Shown here in pieces: positions 1 to 11,505 of a stretch of DNA of 64,000 nucleotides. The notes below the pieces were generated by a model that saw nothing but the letters and a program-made list of their open reading frames with translations, was not told the DNA's origin and searched no databases. The translations under genes and the position numbers were made by a program. Location: the NCBI GenBank assembly GCA_025765595.1, contig JAIVFH010000040.1:230080-294079 (forward strand). The letters run 5' to 3'. This stretch comes from Obelidium mucronatum (lineage: Eukaryota > Chytridiomycota > Chytridiomycetes > Chytridiales > Chytriomycetaceae). How positions within the stretch are numbered: position 1 is the first letter of the stretch; every line of letters starts with the position of its first letter.

Positions 1-1508
1 AGGCAACAGCGTGAGGCTTCATGACGGCCCAAGTGGACTTGTATTTAACACAATCAGCAAGGAAAGTGCTGAGCTGTTGGCGCACGTGACGAGTGACCCA
101 CATTCCACTAATGCACTTGTTCACAACACTGAGATAGGCCGTTGCGATTCCGGGTGCAAAGTGGGAGATGAACATGTTTGCGAAAGGGGCATATTCTACT
201 TCGTCACGACGAGAGCAGTATCTGTTTTGTAAATTTTTGAGAATTGAGATAACAACATGAAAAACTGGGCTACCGAAGCAGACCCCTCCAGCGGAAAGAA
301 AAAAAAGAATACACCGCCTAAGGCAGGTACGATCGAAAAATAACAAACCTCATGAGATACATGTGGAGACATCGGAAAGCCCACTTCTTGACCTTCCACC
401 ATTGATGCTTTTCCCGTTCTTCTTCATTGGCAATGGTTTCATTCAAGAAGGATAAATCCTTTTCGATAATCTGTGCAATAAAGGGGAATTAGTGCTTTTA
501 CAGTGCAACGCCAAAGTACAGAATGAATGACATAAAAAACAAAGAATACACCGCCATCGGTGGTTCAATCAATCAAATGAAAAACAGAGAATACACCGCC
601 TATGGCGATAAGATCTCCATACATTAACAAACAAGGTTCCCCAAGGAACAAGCGAAGAAGAATCTTGCAAAGAAGGAGGCAAATCACGAGAAATAGTCTT
701 TAAATAAATCTTGACAATCTATTGAGTTTGGTGATAGCATTCCAGTGAGTTTCTTAAGCAGTCAAACAGTCGAGTCACACAGACAACCAACCAGACGCAA
801 CATTGCAGCAGCTTCGGGGGTAGTCTGGGGCAAGAGACCAAGTGCAATTGCATGCAGACCAGAGAAACAGGACGAAATCAGTTCCTTGTATTGTTCTGCA
901 GGGTCTTGCATGTGGAACAAGGATTTAGTCAGGGCATGGAGCGACATGAGGCCGCCGTAGACTGTTGCGGGTGGATTCTTTGGGTCCAGCAGAGCAATTG
1001 CAGACGGAAGAAACTGTGGCCACTGCTTGTAGTCCTTTTGCAGAATGCGTTCAAGCGCCGACAGGAAAAACACGCTGTCAAGATTGCAGGGAACATCAAC
1101 CACACTCAGAAGGAAAGAAAGAGAAAGAATACCTCAGATCCTGCTGCACCTCGATGACTGCCGTCACAATGTGTGCGCGCACAAAGGCCCTGTCGTTTGG
1201 CCCCACCAGCACCACGTCGGCATCGGGAGTTGCGGGGGGGTCGCGCCAGCCCTTCTGGACTCTGTTCTTGAAGAAGATTGCGGCTGCAAGCGGCGGGGTT
1301 AAGACTCCAAAGAAGCAAAGACGGACAAACCGTTCTTGCGCACGCCGCTGTTGGCCGCCGTGTCCATCACCAGCCGCATCAGCGCCTGCAGCACGCCGTC
1401 GTGCGCCTCGGCCTGCCTGAGTCCCTGCTCGGCCTGCGTGCGGATGCCCGGCTCGGCCGCCAGCGCGTGCTGGAAGAGCGCCGCAAGCTGCGCGGTTGTT
1501 GCGTCCAT
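1..1508 (-). CDS. Importin-beta family karyopherin, importin-7/8 (Nmd5/Sxm1) type, 3' end missing
   Basis: A nuclear transport receptor that would carry cargo through the pore in a RanGTP-dependent way. The ATG at 1508 opens an importin-beta N-terminal segment (LAALFQHAL...RTQAEQGLRQAE). The next exon (about 1130-1300) reads FFKNRVQKGWRDPP...FVRAHIVTAVIEVQQDLR, and the exon at 760-1103 reads LSALERILQKDYKQWPQFLP. The exon near 349-485 carries WWKVKKWAF, matching the WWKCKKWA signature of importin-7/8. An intron at 222-348 joins in frame to a further repeat segment (EYAPFANMFISHFAPGIATAYL) that runs off the left edge. Exon 1 is strongly GC-rich compared with later exons. The junctions between 485 and 762 were not resolved. 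It is head-to-head with PSMA6. The family call is solid; assignment to Nmd5 or Sxm1 cannot be made. Confidence 0.85.
307..610. repeat. Three intronic CGCC-loop-GGCG micro-hairpins sharing a GAATACAC leader
   Basis: Three copies of GAATACACCGCC followed by a short loop and its complement lie at 307-324 (GCCTAAGGC), 544-563 (CACCG-CCAT-CGGTG) and 590-607 (CGCC-TAT-GGCG, then ATAAG). All lie in non-coding parts of the importin-like gene. Similar hairpins occur in other introns of this window. Confidence 0.7.
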
Positions 1509-1825
1509 TTCGTCAAAAGTCGGTCAAAAAGAAAAAAATATTCCAATCTGTCGTCTGTCTGCGACCCAATAGCCAACAATGGCAATGGTGGAAAAAGTTA
1601 CAGCAATCGTGCATTCGCCTGCTTCGACTTTCGTGCTCTTTATTGGTCACGGCTTTACTGCAAACACGCCTTCTTCACTACCACTAAACTACATGCTTCC
1701 TAATTCAGTGATTTGACCTCAAGGCATGCAATAGCAACGGTTATTAAATTAATAAGTGATACTATCTGATATTATATTAAACTAAATTAGAATAAACTTA
1801 AATTTAAAAAAACTTCAACTCAAGA
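1509..1825. promoter_or_regulatory. Shared upstream region between the importin-like gene and PSMA6
   Basis: The 317 bp between two divergent start codons. The stretch at 1735-1815 is A/T-rich next to the PSMA6 start. No recognised factor site was seen; the promoter role follows from position only. Confidence 0.4.
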
Positions 1826-2998
1826 ATGTCTCGAGGTGGAGCTGGCGGATGTAAGGCAAACCCCAAGCTGCAACGCACTCTCGCCAACAACAAAACAAAT
1901 AACACGCAACTCTTCTAGACGACAGACATATTACCATCTTTTCACCGGATGGACACCTTTACCAGGTTGGGTTTTTTGAAATAACTCACCCAAGAGAAAG
2001 AGCTTCATTCCAATCTAACCCTCCACCCCCCCTAAAACAAAACACAGGTCGAATATGCATTCAAAGCCATTTCGAATGCCGGCTTGACCAGCGTCGCAAT
2101 CAAGGGAAAGGACTGTGCCGTTGTTTGCACACAAAAGAAAGTTCCAGACAAGTTGCTTGATCCAGAGACTGTAACTCACGTTTTCCAACTCACGCGAGGA
2201 ATTGGATGTGTCATGACGGGGCTGATTGGTAGCGTTTTTTTTTTGTGTTATGCTTCGATGATGGAAGGACGCGTTGTCCAAATTTTTACTTTTTGACCCT
2301 CAACTCGCACTTGCTGAAAACATGCATTCTAACTTGTAAAAAAAAAAAAAAAAAAAAAATTAACAGCGGATGCAAGAGCACAAGTCGCTCGTGCTCGTAT
2401 GGAAGCCGCGGAATGGAGGTACAAATTCGGCTACGAAATCCCTGTCCACATGCTTGCAAAGAGAATCGCAAACTTGGCGCAAGTGTATACTCAACATGCT
2501 GCTATGAGACCCTATGGAGTTTGTATGTTACCCATTTTCTTTTTGGACACCCGTTTTTGTTTTTCACTCACACTTCCAAAAAAATATTTTTTAGCAATGA
2601 TGCTTATTGGCTATGACGATGAAGCCGGACCACAAGTCTTTAAATGCGATCCCGCTGGATACTATGCGGGATACAAGGCCACATCAGCCGGCGCCAAAGG
2701 CCAAGAAGCTACAAATCATTTGGAAAAGAAACTCAAAAAGGAGCAATCATTGAGTGTGGAAGATACCGTTGAAGTGAGAATCTCCAAAAGATGGTGATTT
2801 TTGTGTTGTATACTAAACCAAAAAAAAAAAAAAAAATTCTTTTAGTTGGCAATCACAACTCTCAGCAGTGTTCTTTCAATTGACTTTAAACCAGCAGACT
2901 TGGAAATCGGGATTGTGACAAAAGACGATCCAGAGTTCCGTCAATTGACTGTTTCTGATATTGAGCAGCACATTACACGTATTGTTGAACGCGATTAA
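1826..2998 (+). CDS. PSMA6: 20S proteasome subunit alpha-1 (alpha type-6)
   Basis: Structural alpha-ring subunit of the 20S proteasome core. The first exon (1826-1850) encodes MSRGGAGG and splices to [16 protein letters not shown], the conserved alpha-subunit N-terminal signature that gates the pore. Then follow [61 protein letters not shown] and [17 protein letters not shown], all close to human PSMA6 and yeast Scl1. The last exon ends [17 protein letters not shown]. The total of about 245 residues fits the family. At least five exons; introns start at about 1851, 1965, 2230, 2523 and 2773 and contain long A or T runs (e.g. 2338-2360). The nearest alternative would be another alpha subunit, but the match to alpha-6 is specific. 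Confidence 0.95.
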
Positions 2999-3184
2999 GG
3001 AGGAAAGGAAACACTCATCAAAAAAAAACAAATACGGATAAATGCGGGATTGAAAGCCAAAAAAAATAACAAAATAAATTCAATGAAAAACTCTAATTTT
3101 TCCCGGTAATAATATATCTTTTATTAATGACGTTCGGCGCGATTTCCACATTTTGTGCTTCGTGTCATAGATGTTTCAAAAGCA

Positions 3185-4893
3185 TCAAATATTTCTATTG
3201 TTTGAAGGCAAAGAATCTATGGGTTGTTGTGGCGGACGTGACGGCGGCTGCGGAAGAGGCAGCTGAACTTGATGTGGATAATTTGTTTGATGATACCCAC
3301 TGGGGGGTGTATACACTGCTGCGTAGTATGACGGCTGGAAGCGCCAATGTTCCCCTTGATAACTTGAATAGTTTGGTTGTTGCTGTTGCTTGTGAAACGG
3401 GTGATATGGGTGGTGGTATAGCCATGATGCGAGGGGTGGTAAATGGCGGGATGATCGGGGGACAATTGATGCTGTATCAGTTGATATAAAAGAGTGTGTT
3501 GGATTACTTGAGGAGGTACATCTTTGTTGTTGTTGTTGTTGGTGCTGGTGCTGCTGCCAGTGTTGCTGTTGTTGAGGAATCATTTGGATTCCACTAGTGC
3601 ATGAAGTTGGTGGGGATACAGATCCGGTTGATAATAACGCCGCAGTCACTGAAACTTCTTCAGACGTCTCAGTATATAGCCCCTTCTTTTGTTTTTTCGA
3701 AACTCCTGCTTCACAAGATATAACCGGACGTATGCAATCTTGTTCGGATTCAACAGATCCCTTCCGCTTTTTCAACAACGTTGATGATGTTGGCGATGCT
3801 GATGATGACGATGACGATGCAGTACTAGCAGCAATGATAACGGGGATCGACTTTTTGCGTGCTTGCTCTATTGAACCAACAGTAGGCAGCGGCCTCTTGT
3901 CTATCCCGACAGTTGATTTGGCCATGAGTGCCTTAAACTGCGTTTCATTATTGCCTTCCAGAAACTTTCTGAGGATGGGGACTTCCGTGGGTGTTTTCAA
4001 CTTGATGATTCCTTGATGATGCGGGAATCCGAAAAAGTGGACCACATCTTTTCGGGTGTAGTAAGATATAACTCTAAAATTACAAAGTTGTTTTTTGGTT
4101 GTTGTTTTTAATTAGTATAATCATGGCGCAGAGTTTATTTTTCGAGGGTTTACCGATACTTTTGTCCATCAGATCCAAACATGGATATCGTGCGTTTCGT
4201 TAATCCATCAGGTAAAATACGTGTATTCGGTTTCAAGGTTTTCTCACTGAAGGATGGCTCTAATCCTGGAATATTCTGGTTGGCTGCCGCGCCAAAAGAT
4301 GAGGAAGGATCTTTGGCTTGGAACTGTGGTTCCGTATTATTGGATGACGTTGCCACTGCATGTCTTGTGGATTCAACTTCTCTGTTATTGGTTTTGTTTA
4401 TGTTTGTTTTTTTTTGTTTTTTTTTTGTAAAACTTGTCAGTTCCATGTTGAATGGTTTTTATCCCAGATATCTGTATCCTGGAACAAACACATACCTATA
4501 CAGAAGGAAGCTTCCGTGTGCTCTGGATGGGGACCAACGTTCTCCGTCCTAAAAACAAAAAACAAAAAAATGGTCCTAATGAGCGCATGTAGTGCTGGCC
4601 GCGGGGTTCTGAACTCACACGCCATCTCTTCATTTGGACTGACGTATCGGAGAAAACAAAACAGCTTCCACTGCGAATCAGAGTATTCGCAGCGCCCGTA
4701 AACGTTCTTAAGGTCCCATGTATACATCCTTCAATGACTAGAAGCGCGTCAGTTGGATCTTTGATGAATCTTAAAAAAAAACGTCGTGTCAAGTTTTGGC
4801 ATTGCGGTTTTTTTGTCTTGCCGATTATACGCACCCGTAGAAAGATTCCTCGTCTCTGCTCTCGATACCGTCGTCCATAATCTCAAAAGGCGC
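3185..4893 (-). CDS. Gti1/Pac2 (WOPR) transcription factor with Gln/Ser-rich tail
   Basis: Member of the fungal WOPR DNA-binding family (Wor1, Ryp1, Sge1, Gti1, Pac2), regulators of developmental switching. The start at 4893 (MDDGIESRDEESFYG) splices to FIKDPTDALLVIEGCIHGTL. WOPR box 1 follows: LIRSGSCFVF, then KRWR spliced to DGERWSPSRAHGSFLLYR, the family hallmark. Box 2 is GLTKRTISMFGSDGQKYR spliced to VISYYTRKDVVHFFGF. Each junction keeps frame with GT-AG ends (one intron about 4072-4151). The tail (about 200 residues) is low complexity: a Ser run, a basic patch LLKKRKGS that could be a nuclear signal, a Gln/His run (3520-3570), then Pro/Tyr-rich sequence. A second WOPR gene lies at 42353-43511 on the same strand. 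Box 1 and box 2 are unambiguous; the target genes are unknown. Confidence 0.9.
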
Positions 4894-5107
4894 GTATATC
4901 AAGGTTGTGTGGTTTTTTTTTTAGAGAATTGTCAGACGCTCGGAGAATTTCGACTTCTCACCAGTTGTAAAGAAAATCGCGTACAGGCAGAAAAAAAACA
5001 TGTTTTTATGTTATTATTACTTGTTGGGAAGCAAAGTACATGAAGTGCCTTTTTTGCTTATTTTTTTTTGTAAGAATATATAAAAACCCCTTTTGGACTA
5101 TTACTCA
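4894..5107. other. Gap between the WOPR gene and the 3' end of the Sen1 gene
   Basis: A/T-rich with short poly-T runs. Nothing recognisable; it presumably holds the WOPR promoter and the Sen1 3' UTR. Confidence 0.4.
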
Positions 5108-8100
5108 TCAGTCCTTCAAATTGCGAATCGATCCATAATCAAACTTGGCAGAAGGACCAAACTCCTTTCGCTCCATCTCCACAAACATGGATCGCGCTTG
5201 ACAATCTTCTACAAGGGCTCTCCAATCTTCATTGTTGCACAAGGAGACGCCTCTGCCGACAATAAATAAAGAGTTTTTGGCCTATTTTTTTTTTGGTCAT
5301 TACAAAACACGATAAAAAAAATAAAAAAGAAACGGTATTACTCTAGTCAAGGCCACATTCATTCGTCTCTTGTCCTTCAAGAAACCGACAGCTTCTCCCA
5401 ATCCAGCACGAACAGTAGATAAAATAATAATATCCTTTTCTCGTCCTTGAAACGCATCAATCTAGAATTCCCTTCAAGTTTTAACCAACCAAAACAACCA
5501 AAATAAATAAAAATTGAAAACAAACCGTGTTGATATCCACATAATCCAAAACACCATCCCCAAACTTTTCCTTAAACTTATCCTTCATCTTCAACATTTG
5601 CATACGATACGGAGTAATCACACCAATCCGAGATGCAAAGTTGATTTCTGGGAACGTCTTACACAGCTTGGCCACAAAGTTGACACAAGCAATGATTTCG
5701 TCCGGGTTGTAGAGAGAATGGCGCTCTCGAAGCTCTCGACCCCACCCCACGTTTAAGAATCTGTATGTTGGGTATTCGTCTTTGGAGTGCCATGGAGCAA
5801 CGCACTTTGATTCCATCTTTTCGGCATCGAGAAGACGAGATCCATAGAATTGGGCAGATGGGAAAGAGCTGATGTTTGGGTGCATACGGTATTGAATACT
5901 GTGGAGATGGAAGGAAGTTAGAAAAAAACCATTGGAATTCCTTCCAACCGAAAAGCAGAAAAAAAAAGATACCTCAACAAACACACACTGTCTCCATACA
6001 TTCCCATGATACGTTGAAACAAACTATTTTCGTACCCATACTTTTTAGCAGTTGGAGACAAGACTGTTGGTGGCAGTTGCATTGGATCACCAACAAGAAT
6101 ACACTTCTTGGCTCCATAGCGCAATGGAATCAAAGAACTCAATTCAACAGATTGACAAGCTTCATCAATAATAACAGTTGGGAATTCAAAGTTCTGGAGA
6201 GTGCTGACGATTTCGTGTCCAGCTCCAGACAAGGTTGCCATGCTGTCAACCAGAAAATCAAATAAATACTAGAAAAACAAAAACAAAAAACCCAAAACAC
6301 TCACATAACATCAGCTTCCAATAACAGCGAAGCCTTAATTCTGGACCGAATATGATCCGAGCTTCCTTCCCGCTCCAACCTCTTCTGCTTGAGCGCTTTG
6401 AACTTTTCATCAACAGCCTTCAGCTTCTCGGTAACCTTGGAAATAGCATTTCGAACTAAATCCGCCTCCTTGGTCGAGTTGACAGCTTTCTGCTCCTTCT
6501 CGCGCAACGCATCCCGCTCCTTGTTGAGTTCGGCTTGATGCTTTTCTAATGCCAACCATTGCGAATTGTCGTTCACGTCTTGGTTGACTTTTCTAAACTC
6601 TGCGTCGTTGGCCAGTTGCTCCTTGATGAGACTCTCGATTGTAAGGTCTCGGATGTCGGCACCGATACTGTCACTTGTTCCGAGACGGACGATTCTTGGC
6701 TTGAATTCTTTACCTTGCGCGTTCAGAATTCCCATTTTTAATCTACGCACGATTTCGTCGCAAGCTGAAAGGAGGAATAACGTAAGCAAAGAAATTAAGG
6801 CGGATAAAGTGTGATGACAACGAACCAGCATTAGATGGTGCACAAATCAATAACCGATTCTTCTTGGCCGCACTGCTAGGCTGCACATTTCGAGACGCCT
6901 GCACTACAGGAGGCCCACGACCCACTGGCGCACGTATTGCAGAGCCACCACCTGGAGGTCGAATAGCCGAGCCTCCGGGAGCTTTAATAGCAGTTCCCCC
7001 ACCACCAGGAGTTTTAATTGCGTTGCCGCCGCCGGGGGCATTGATGGCTGTGGCGGCGCTGGTAAGCAGTGATCCAACAAGCGACAGAATAGTCTTTGTT
7101 TTTCCAGTTCCTGGAGGACTGTTGTTTTGAAAAAAGTAAGCATCGTCAGTTGACAAGAAATAAGTCCTCGGGTTGGAAAATCCAACAGCTTACCCTTGAA
7201 TCAGCACGAATCCACTGGGTCTCTGAGTAGCAGTCGCAATCGCTTCTGCCTGTGGTCGATTCGCCCCAAAAATCTGCATCGCCTTTTCCACCGACCCTTC
7301 CTTTGGCACGAACTTTTTCCTATACAATGGCGTAATCACTTCCGAACACAGCGCCACCTTCGGCAACTGCAACAGCGACTCGTATTCACGCAGAACTGTT
7401 GTCATGGGGAACAACTTCGTGACAACCCATTTGGAGTTTTCAAAAAGGAGAGGTACGATAGTGTGCTGATTCTTCAAGTGGATTCGTGTGATGTACGTTG
7501 TTTCTCCCTTTCGCGAAAACATTTTTTGGACTTTACCAAGGAATCCTTTGCGGTCGCCTGCTTTTCCACCTTGTTGCTGGATATAGACTAAATCGGAATC
7601 TGTGACTCGTTTCTTGCTGTCTTCAAATGGCTGGACAAAAGTAACATCTGATTGAAAAAAATAGTTATCATTAGAGAGAACAAAGCTTCCAAAAAAAATT
7701 GTGAAGTTTACCATGGAAGTCGTCCACCATCATGCAAGTATCCAAAGCCCATGTGAAATTCTTACTGAAATCCGTTTCCTCCACACTTGTTTTGAATTGC
7801 TCCCAGCACTCCAACACCAACAAGGGCTCAAAAACATTCATATAGTCATCATTGGATTCAAATCTATCCGGAATCGGCACCAACTCAAACGGGAAATCGA
7901 CAGGCAACTTCCCACGATCATCCACCCGCCACTTCAAAAAGATTTTATAAAATTCATTCATGTTTCTGAAGCGCGTTGCTACTTGCTTTTTCAATGGTGG
8001 GGCTTCCTTCTTGGCTGCGGCAAGGTTCTTTTTGTGGGTATCCAAATCGACAACCATCCCATCGTCAATCATTTTAATCGACTTGTAGGTTTTATAGTCG

Positions 8101-11100
8101 GGTTCTGTATCGGATGAATCTGCACGCGAGAGGATCGTGGCTACCGTTCGGCTTCGTGTTTGATCTTGCACATGACGTCGCTGTTCGGCAATGTGGGATT
8201 GTCGCAGTTGTGATAATTTGGAAATTGGCTTTCCTGAGGCTGTAGTTGATGGCTTTGCTGCTGGTTTTGGCGCCAAAGGAAGCGCTTGAACTTTCATGAA
8301 AAAGGGCTTAGCTGGGCGAAAAGTAACCGGTCAAAAAAACAATTCCCTGCATACCTCTCTTGACAGCATCATTGAACGCCGACGATTCAACTTTGGTAAA
8401 TTTGTTTGGTTGTTGCGCAGTGGAATCATCAACGCTAAGCTTTCTCCTTGCAGCAACTGGTGGTGGTTTCACAGCGCCAACTGCATCTGCAACGCTCTTC
8501 TGAATCGCGCTAACAGAACTGCTTCCAATACTCTCCAAACTCTTTTTTGGCTTCTTTGCTTCCTGCCGTTCATACATACCTACAACCCAATCCTCCAACA
8601 CCTTCTTACTCTCCGCAGTCAACCGCGACTTCAAACTCCCATCCATATAATGCATAATGGCACCAATCAAAGACTCATCCAATACATACTTGAACCCTTC
8701 CGCCACTTTCAAAAACAAAATCGTCAAGGCCACACTCTCTTCTCTGATCCCATCGTCCAAAACGCGGTACCACTGGAAAATACTCCACACCGTATTCATG
8801 AACGGAACAGTCGCACTCGCAATAAAGTTTTTACTTGTCAAGACGTTGGAATGCCCCAAAAGTTGTCGCACGATCGCAAATGTCTGCGCAATGATTAGTT
8901 TAATGTCTTTTTTGATGCTGAGGTCGCGTTTCGCCCATTTCACACTGCTGCTGAGGATGCTGCTGAGGAAGGGCCAGGATTTTATCCAGAGGTCTGGGTT
9001 CGTGTCGTTGAAGCGGTAGGATTCGTCGCTTTGGAAGACAATCTCGCATGTGTTTTTGAGGAGGGTTTGGATTCTTTCGGCGCATCCGAGGAGTGGTGGG
9101 CCGCTGCCCATTGTACAGAGATCTCGAAATGTGTCGAGGATTGTGAGAAGAGTTGTGATTTTGGTTTCTTCGTCGTCTTTGAAAACCCATTCGAGCATGG
9201 AGGCGTATCTATTGTGAAGTATGTTAGTTTTTTATCAACCAGAGGAAAGTAAAGAAATAACAAAAATACTTGGTTACTCCAGCCTTCTTGAACAGAATCT
9301 GTTTGGCAAGCTCCGAAATATCATCACTTCTACAAACCAAGCAATACAACAAATCCCCAACAACGACCGAATTCGTAACTGAATCGCCATCAACATCGTT
9401 ATCAATTGCAACACTCAAGCCAATCCCACGATGAACCACAAACCAAACCAACGACAACCCCATATTAAAGCTATTCCCATACTCCTTCTGCTGCTCACTC
9501 CACCCTTGCCCAAGCGCCACTGCATCCACATTGACATGATCAAACAAGAAAACTCGCCCAAACACTTTGAAAACATGTCCAAACAGTGAATCGTATCCAT
9601 CTGTGTGGCTACTACATCCCAAGACTTTCCAAATCTCACTGTGCAGGAGACTCGCACCTGGCGCGGCGGCATCGAATCCAGTGCAGTCCCGGTAGATATC
9701 TTGGAAGGCTTGTTCGAGCGTGTCGATATCGTTGTCGAGGCATTCGGTGATGAGGTGGTGGAGAACCATGTCTTTTGTTGTTGAAGCGGGTTCGGCTGTT
9801 GTTGTTGCTTGCCTTGTTGATGACAGACTGTAGGCGCAGATTTTGTCAATCAAAGCTTTGGGGAAGTTGTAGGTTTTGACGTGGGGTAAGAGTGGTAGGA
9901 GGGCAAGGCGGACAAATTCGGGCTTTGCGTGAAGAGTCCACGTTTCGTCGTAGTCTGAAAGAAGTGTGAAAAGCAGCGTTTGAATCAAATCTGATGATGA
10001 TTCCAAGGATAGTGACAGTTGGTGGAATGAAGCAAGAATAGGTGGGATCCAAGCAAAGACGGCAATCCAAATGTCACTGATGGGGAGATTATTATGAATT
10101 GATGTGGATTCATGGATCCATGGAGTGGTTTTGAGGATGGTTTGGGACCATGGATGGGCAAAGATGGGTGTCCAAATGTTTGTCAGGGTATTGATGGTTT
10201 GGTTGGGGACATTTGGAACACTTTCACGGAATTTGGAGAAAGTGGAAAGAATAAATTGGAATGAGTTGTTGTCAGTAGACGAGGTTGCTGTAACAGACGT
10301 CAGGCTCTTGCACACAAATTCGTCAAGAGTTGGGAACATTTCCAAAAGGGCGACAATTCCATCTGTTGTAAAGCAGCAGACCATTGCCGCAAAAGTGTGC
10401 CAAATGAGTGTCGTCTCAGAGACGAGGTTGTACTTGGTGTTGACCAAAGTATCATCAATTACTTTGCTGACAATAACTTTGACTGCCAAGTCAATTGAGG
10501 ATAAATGACTACGATCTGTGTACAATGAAGGATCCATTTGCGCCATTGAATTCAAGGCCCAGTTTCGAACAAACTCGTTCTTGTGTGCAGCAAGAATAAT
10601 CAATCCAGGAAGCAGAGCTGTTTTGAATTTCAGAAGTTTCACTTTTTGGCAAGACACGAGGGCTTTTGTGAATTCAGTGTCCATCCGGGAATCCATCAAG
10701 TAGTGGGGATACTTTAAAATTTCGTAGGCATAGTTCTGGAAGTGAATGTATAGTCAGAGTCAATTTTTAAACTGGGTAGTATCCGTTGAATTTCACGGAA
10801 TCATTCACTATATTCGATAGTGATCAAGAAGTTCGCCTTTGGCGTTGGCCTTCGGCGATGATGATTCACTGCCTTCACCACGATGTCACACCACAACCAC
10901 AAACACACGAACCGTAAATGCTTTTCGAACATCCTTCAAAGGACAAGAACTATTCTCCAAGGCCATATTAACATCTGCAAGAGCCTTTCCTAAACGAACA
11001 ACATCCCTTTGGTTGGCAATCGAAAACGCGGCAGCATCCAGCGACTCGGTCTTTTGCAAATAGTAAGCATCGCAACACACATCGCAATTTGTCAGTGAAA

Positions 11101-11412
11101 GTTCGAATGAAAGTTGGAGTTGTTCTGGTTTATCGATGTGATTCAACAAAGCAGAGTGAGCATGGACTGCCGAAAGACAAAGCAAGAAAGACGGAAAGAG
11201 CAAGGGACTTTTAAAAACAAACCATCATTAGTCTGCGTCCACTTGAGAGCCGCCCCTTCGATACAAGACCCATCAGCTGTGTGGAACGGATGAAGCAATT
11301 CTAGCGAATCATCGCACACGAAACCAGTGGTTAAGAATCGTCACGCAGTATCTTAGTACTCCCTTTCGTGATGCACACCTTGTTGTCCCTCATCGCCGCC
11401 TTCCACTTCCAT
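5108..11412 (-). CDS. SEN1: Sen1/senataxin-type superfamily 1B RNA/DNA helicase
   Basis: Resolves R-loops and terminates transcription in yeasts and animals. The start at 11412 ([11 protein letters not shown]) splices to [11 protein letters not shown], then an alpha-helical N-terminal domain (9.2-11.2 kb) with no enzymatic motif, as in Sen1. A linker rich in Lys/Ser/Ala covers about 8.1-8.5 kb. The helicase core reads in order: [10 protein letters not shown] (Q motif region, 7190-7300), PPGTGKTKT (Walker A), LLICAPSNA (motif Ia), VIIDEACQS (DEAx-box, II), [14 protein letters not shown] (III), IQYRMHP (IV), GVITPYR, then [14 protein letters not shown] (VI). The stop is at 5108. Between Walker A and motif Ia lies a Gly/Pro repeat of about 45 residues. 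A predicted coiled coil ([19 protein letters not shown]) follows motif Ia, in the place of the Sen1 'stalk'. Divergent from BRF1. Confidence 0.93.
6915..7060 (-). repeat. Short in-frame Gly/Pro repeat inside the Sen1 helicase core
   Basis: Four degenerate units of about 30-36 bp encode variants of A-I-K/R-x-P-G-G-G between the Walker A exon and motif Ia. It stays in frame, so it is probably translated as a flexible loop. Confidence 0.7.
10806..10857. repeat. Hairpin cluster in a Sen1 intron
   Basis: CACTAT-ATTCG-ATAGTG at 10806-10822, then CGCC-TTT-GGCG at 10834-10844 and GCC-TTC-GGC at 10848-10856, followed by GATGATG. It lies between the Sen1 exon ending near 10905 and the exon starting near 10740. 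Confidence 0.65.
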
Positions 11413-11505
11413 CTTGTGTGTCAGCATTGAGACCAAAAAGAAAGAAAGAAGAAAGCAAAAAAAGAGTGTTTAAAAACCACCCACCAGCAAACCCACCCAC
11501 CCGCA
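11413..11505. promoter_or_regulatory. 93-bp bidirectional promoter between Sen1 and BRF1
   Basis: The two start codons are 93 bp apart on opposite strands. The interval has a purine-rich stretch (about 11425-11465) and a CCCACC-type repeat just before the BRF1 ATG. No TATA box was seen. Confidence 0.5.

Noticed and set aside
852..1703. Overlapping plus-strand frames across the importin first exons
   Set aside because: They are antisense to exons that encode clear importin-7/8 signatures and have no motif of their own.
3597..4016. A 139-codon plus-strand frame opposite the WOPR tail
   Set aside because: It mirrors low-complexity Gln/Ser codons of the WOPR gene, which has recognisable domains and splices correctly.
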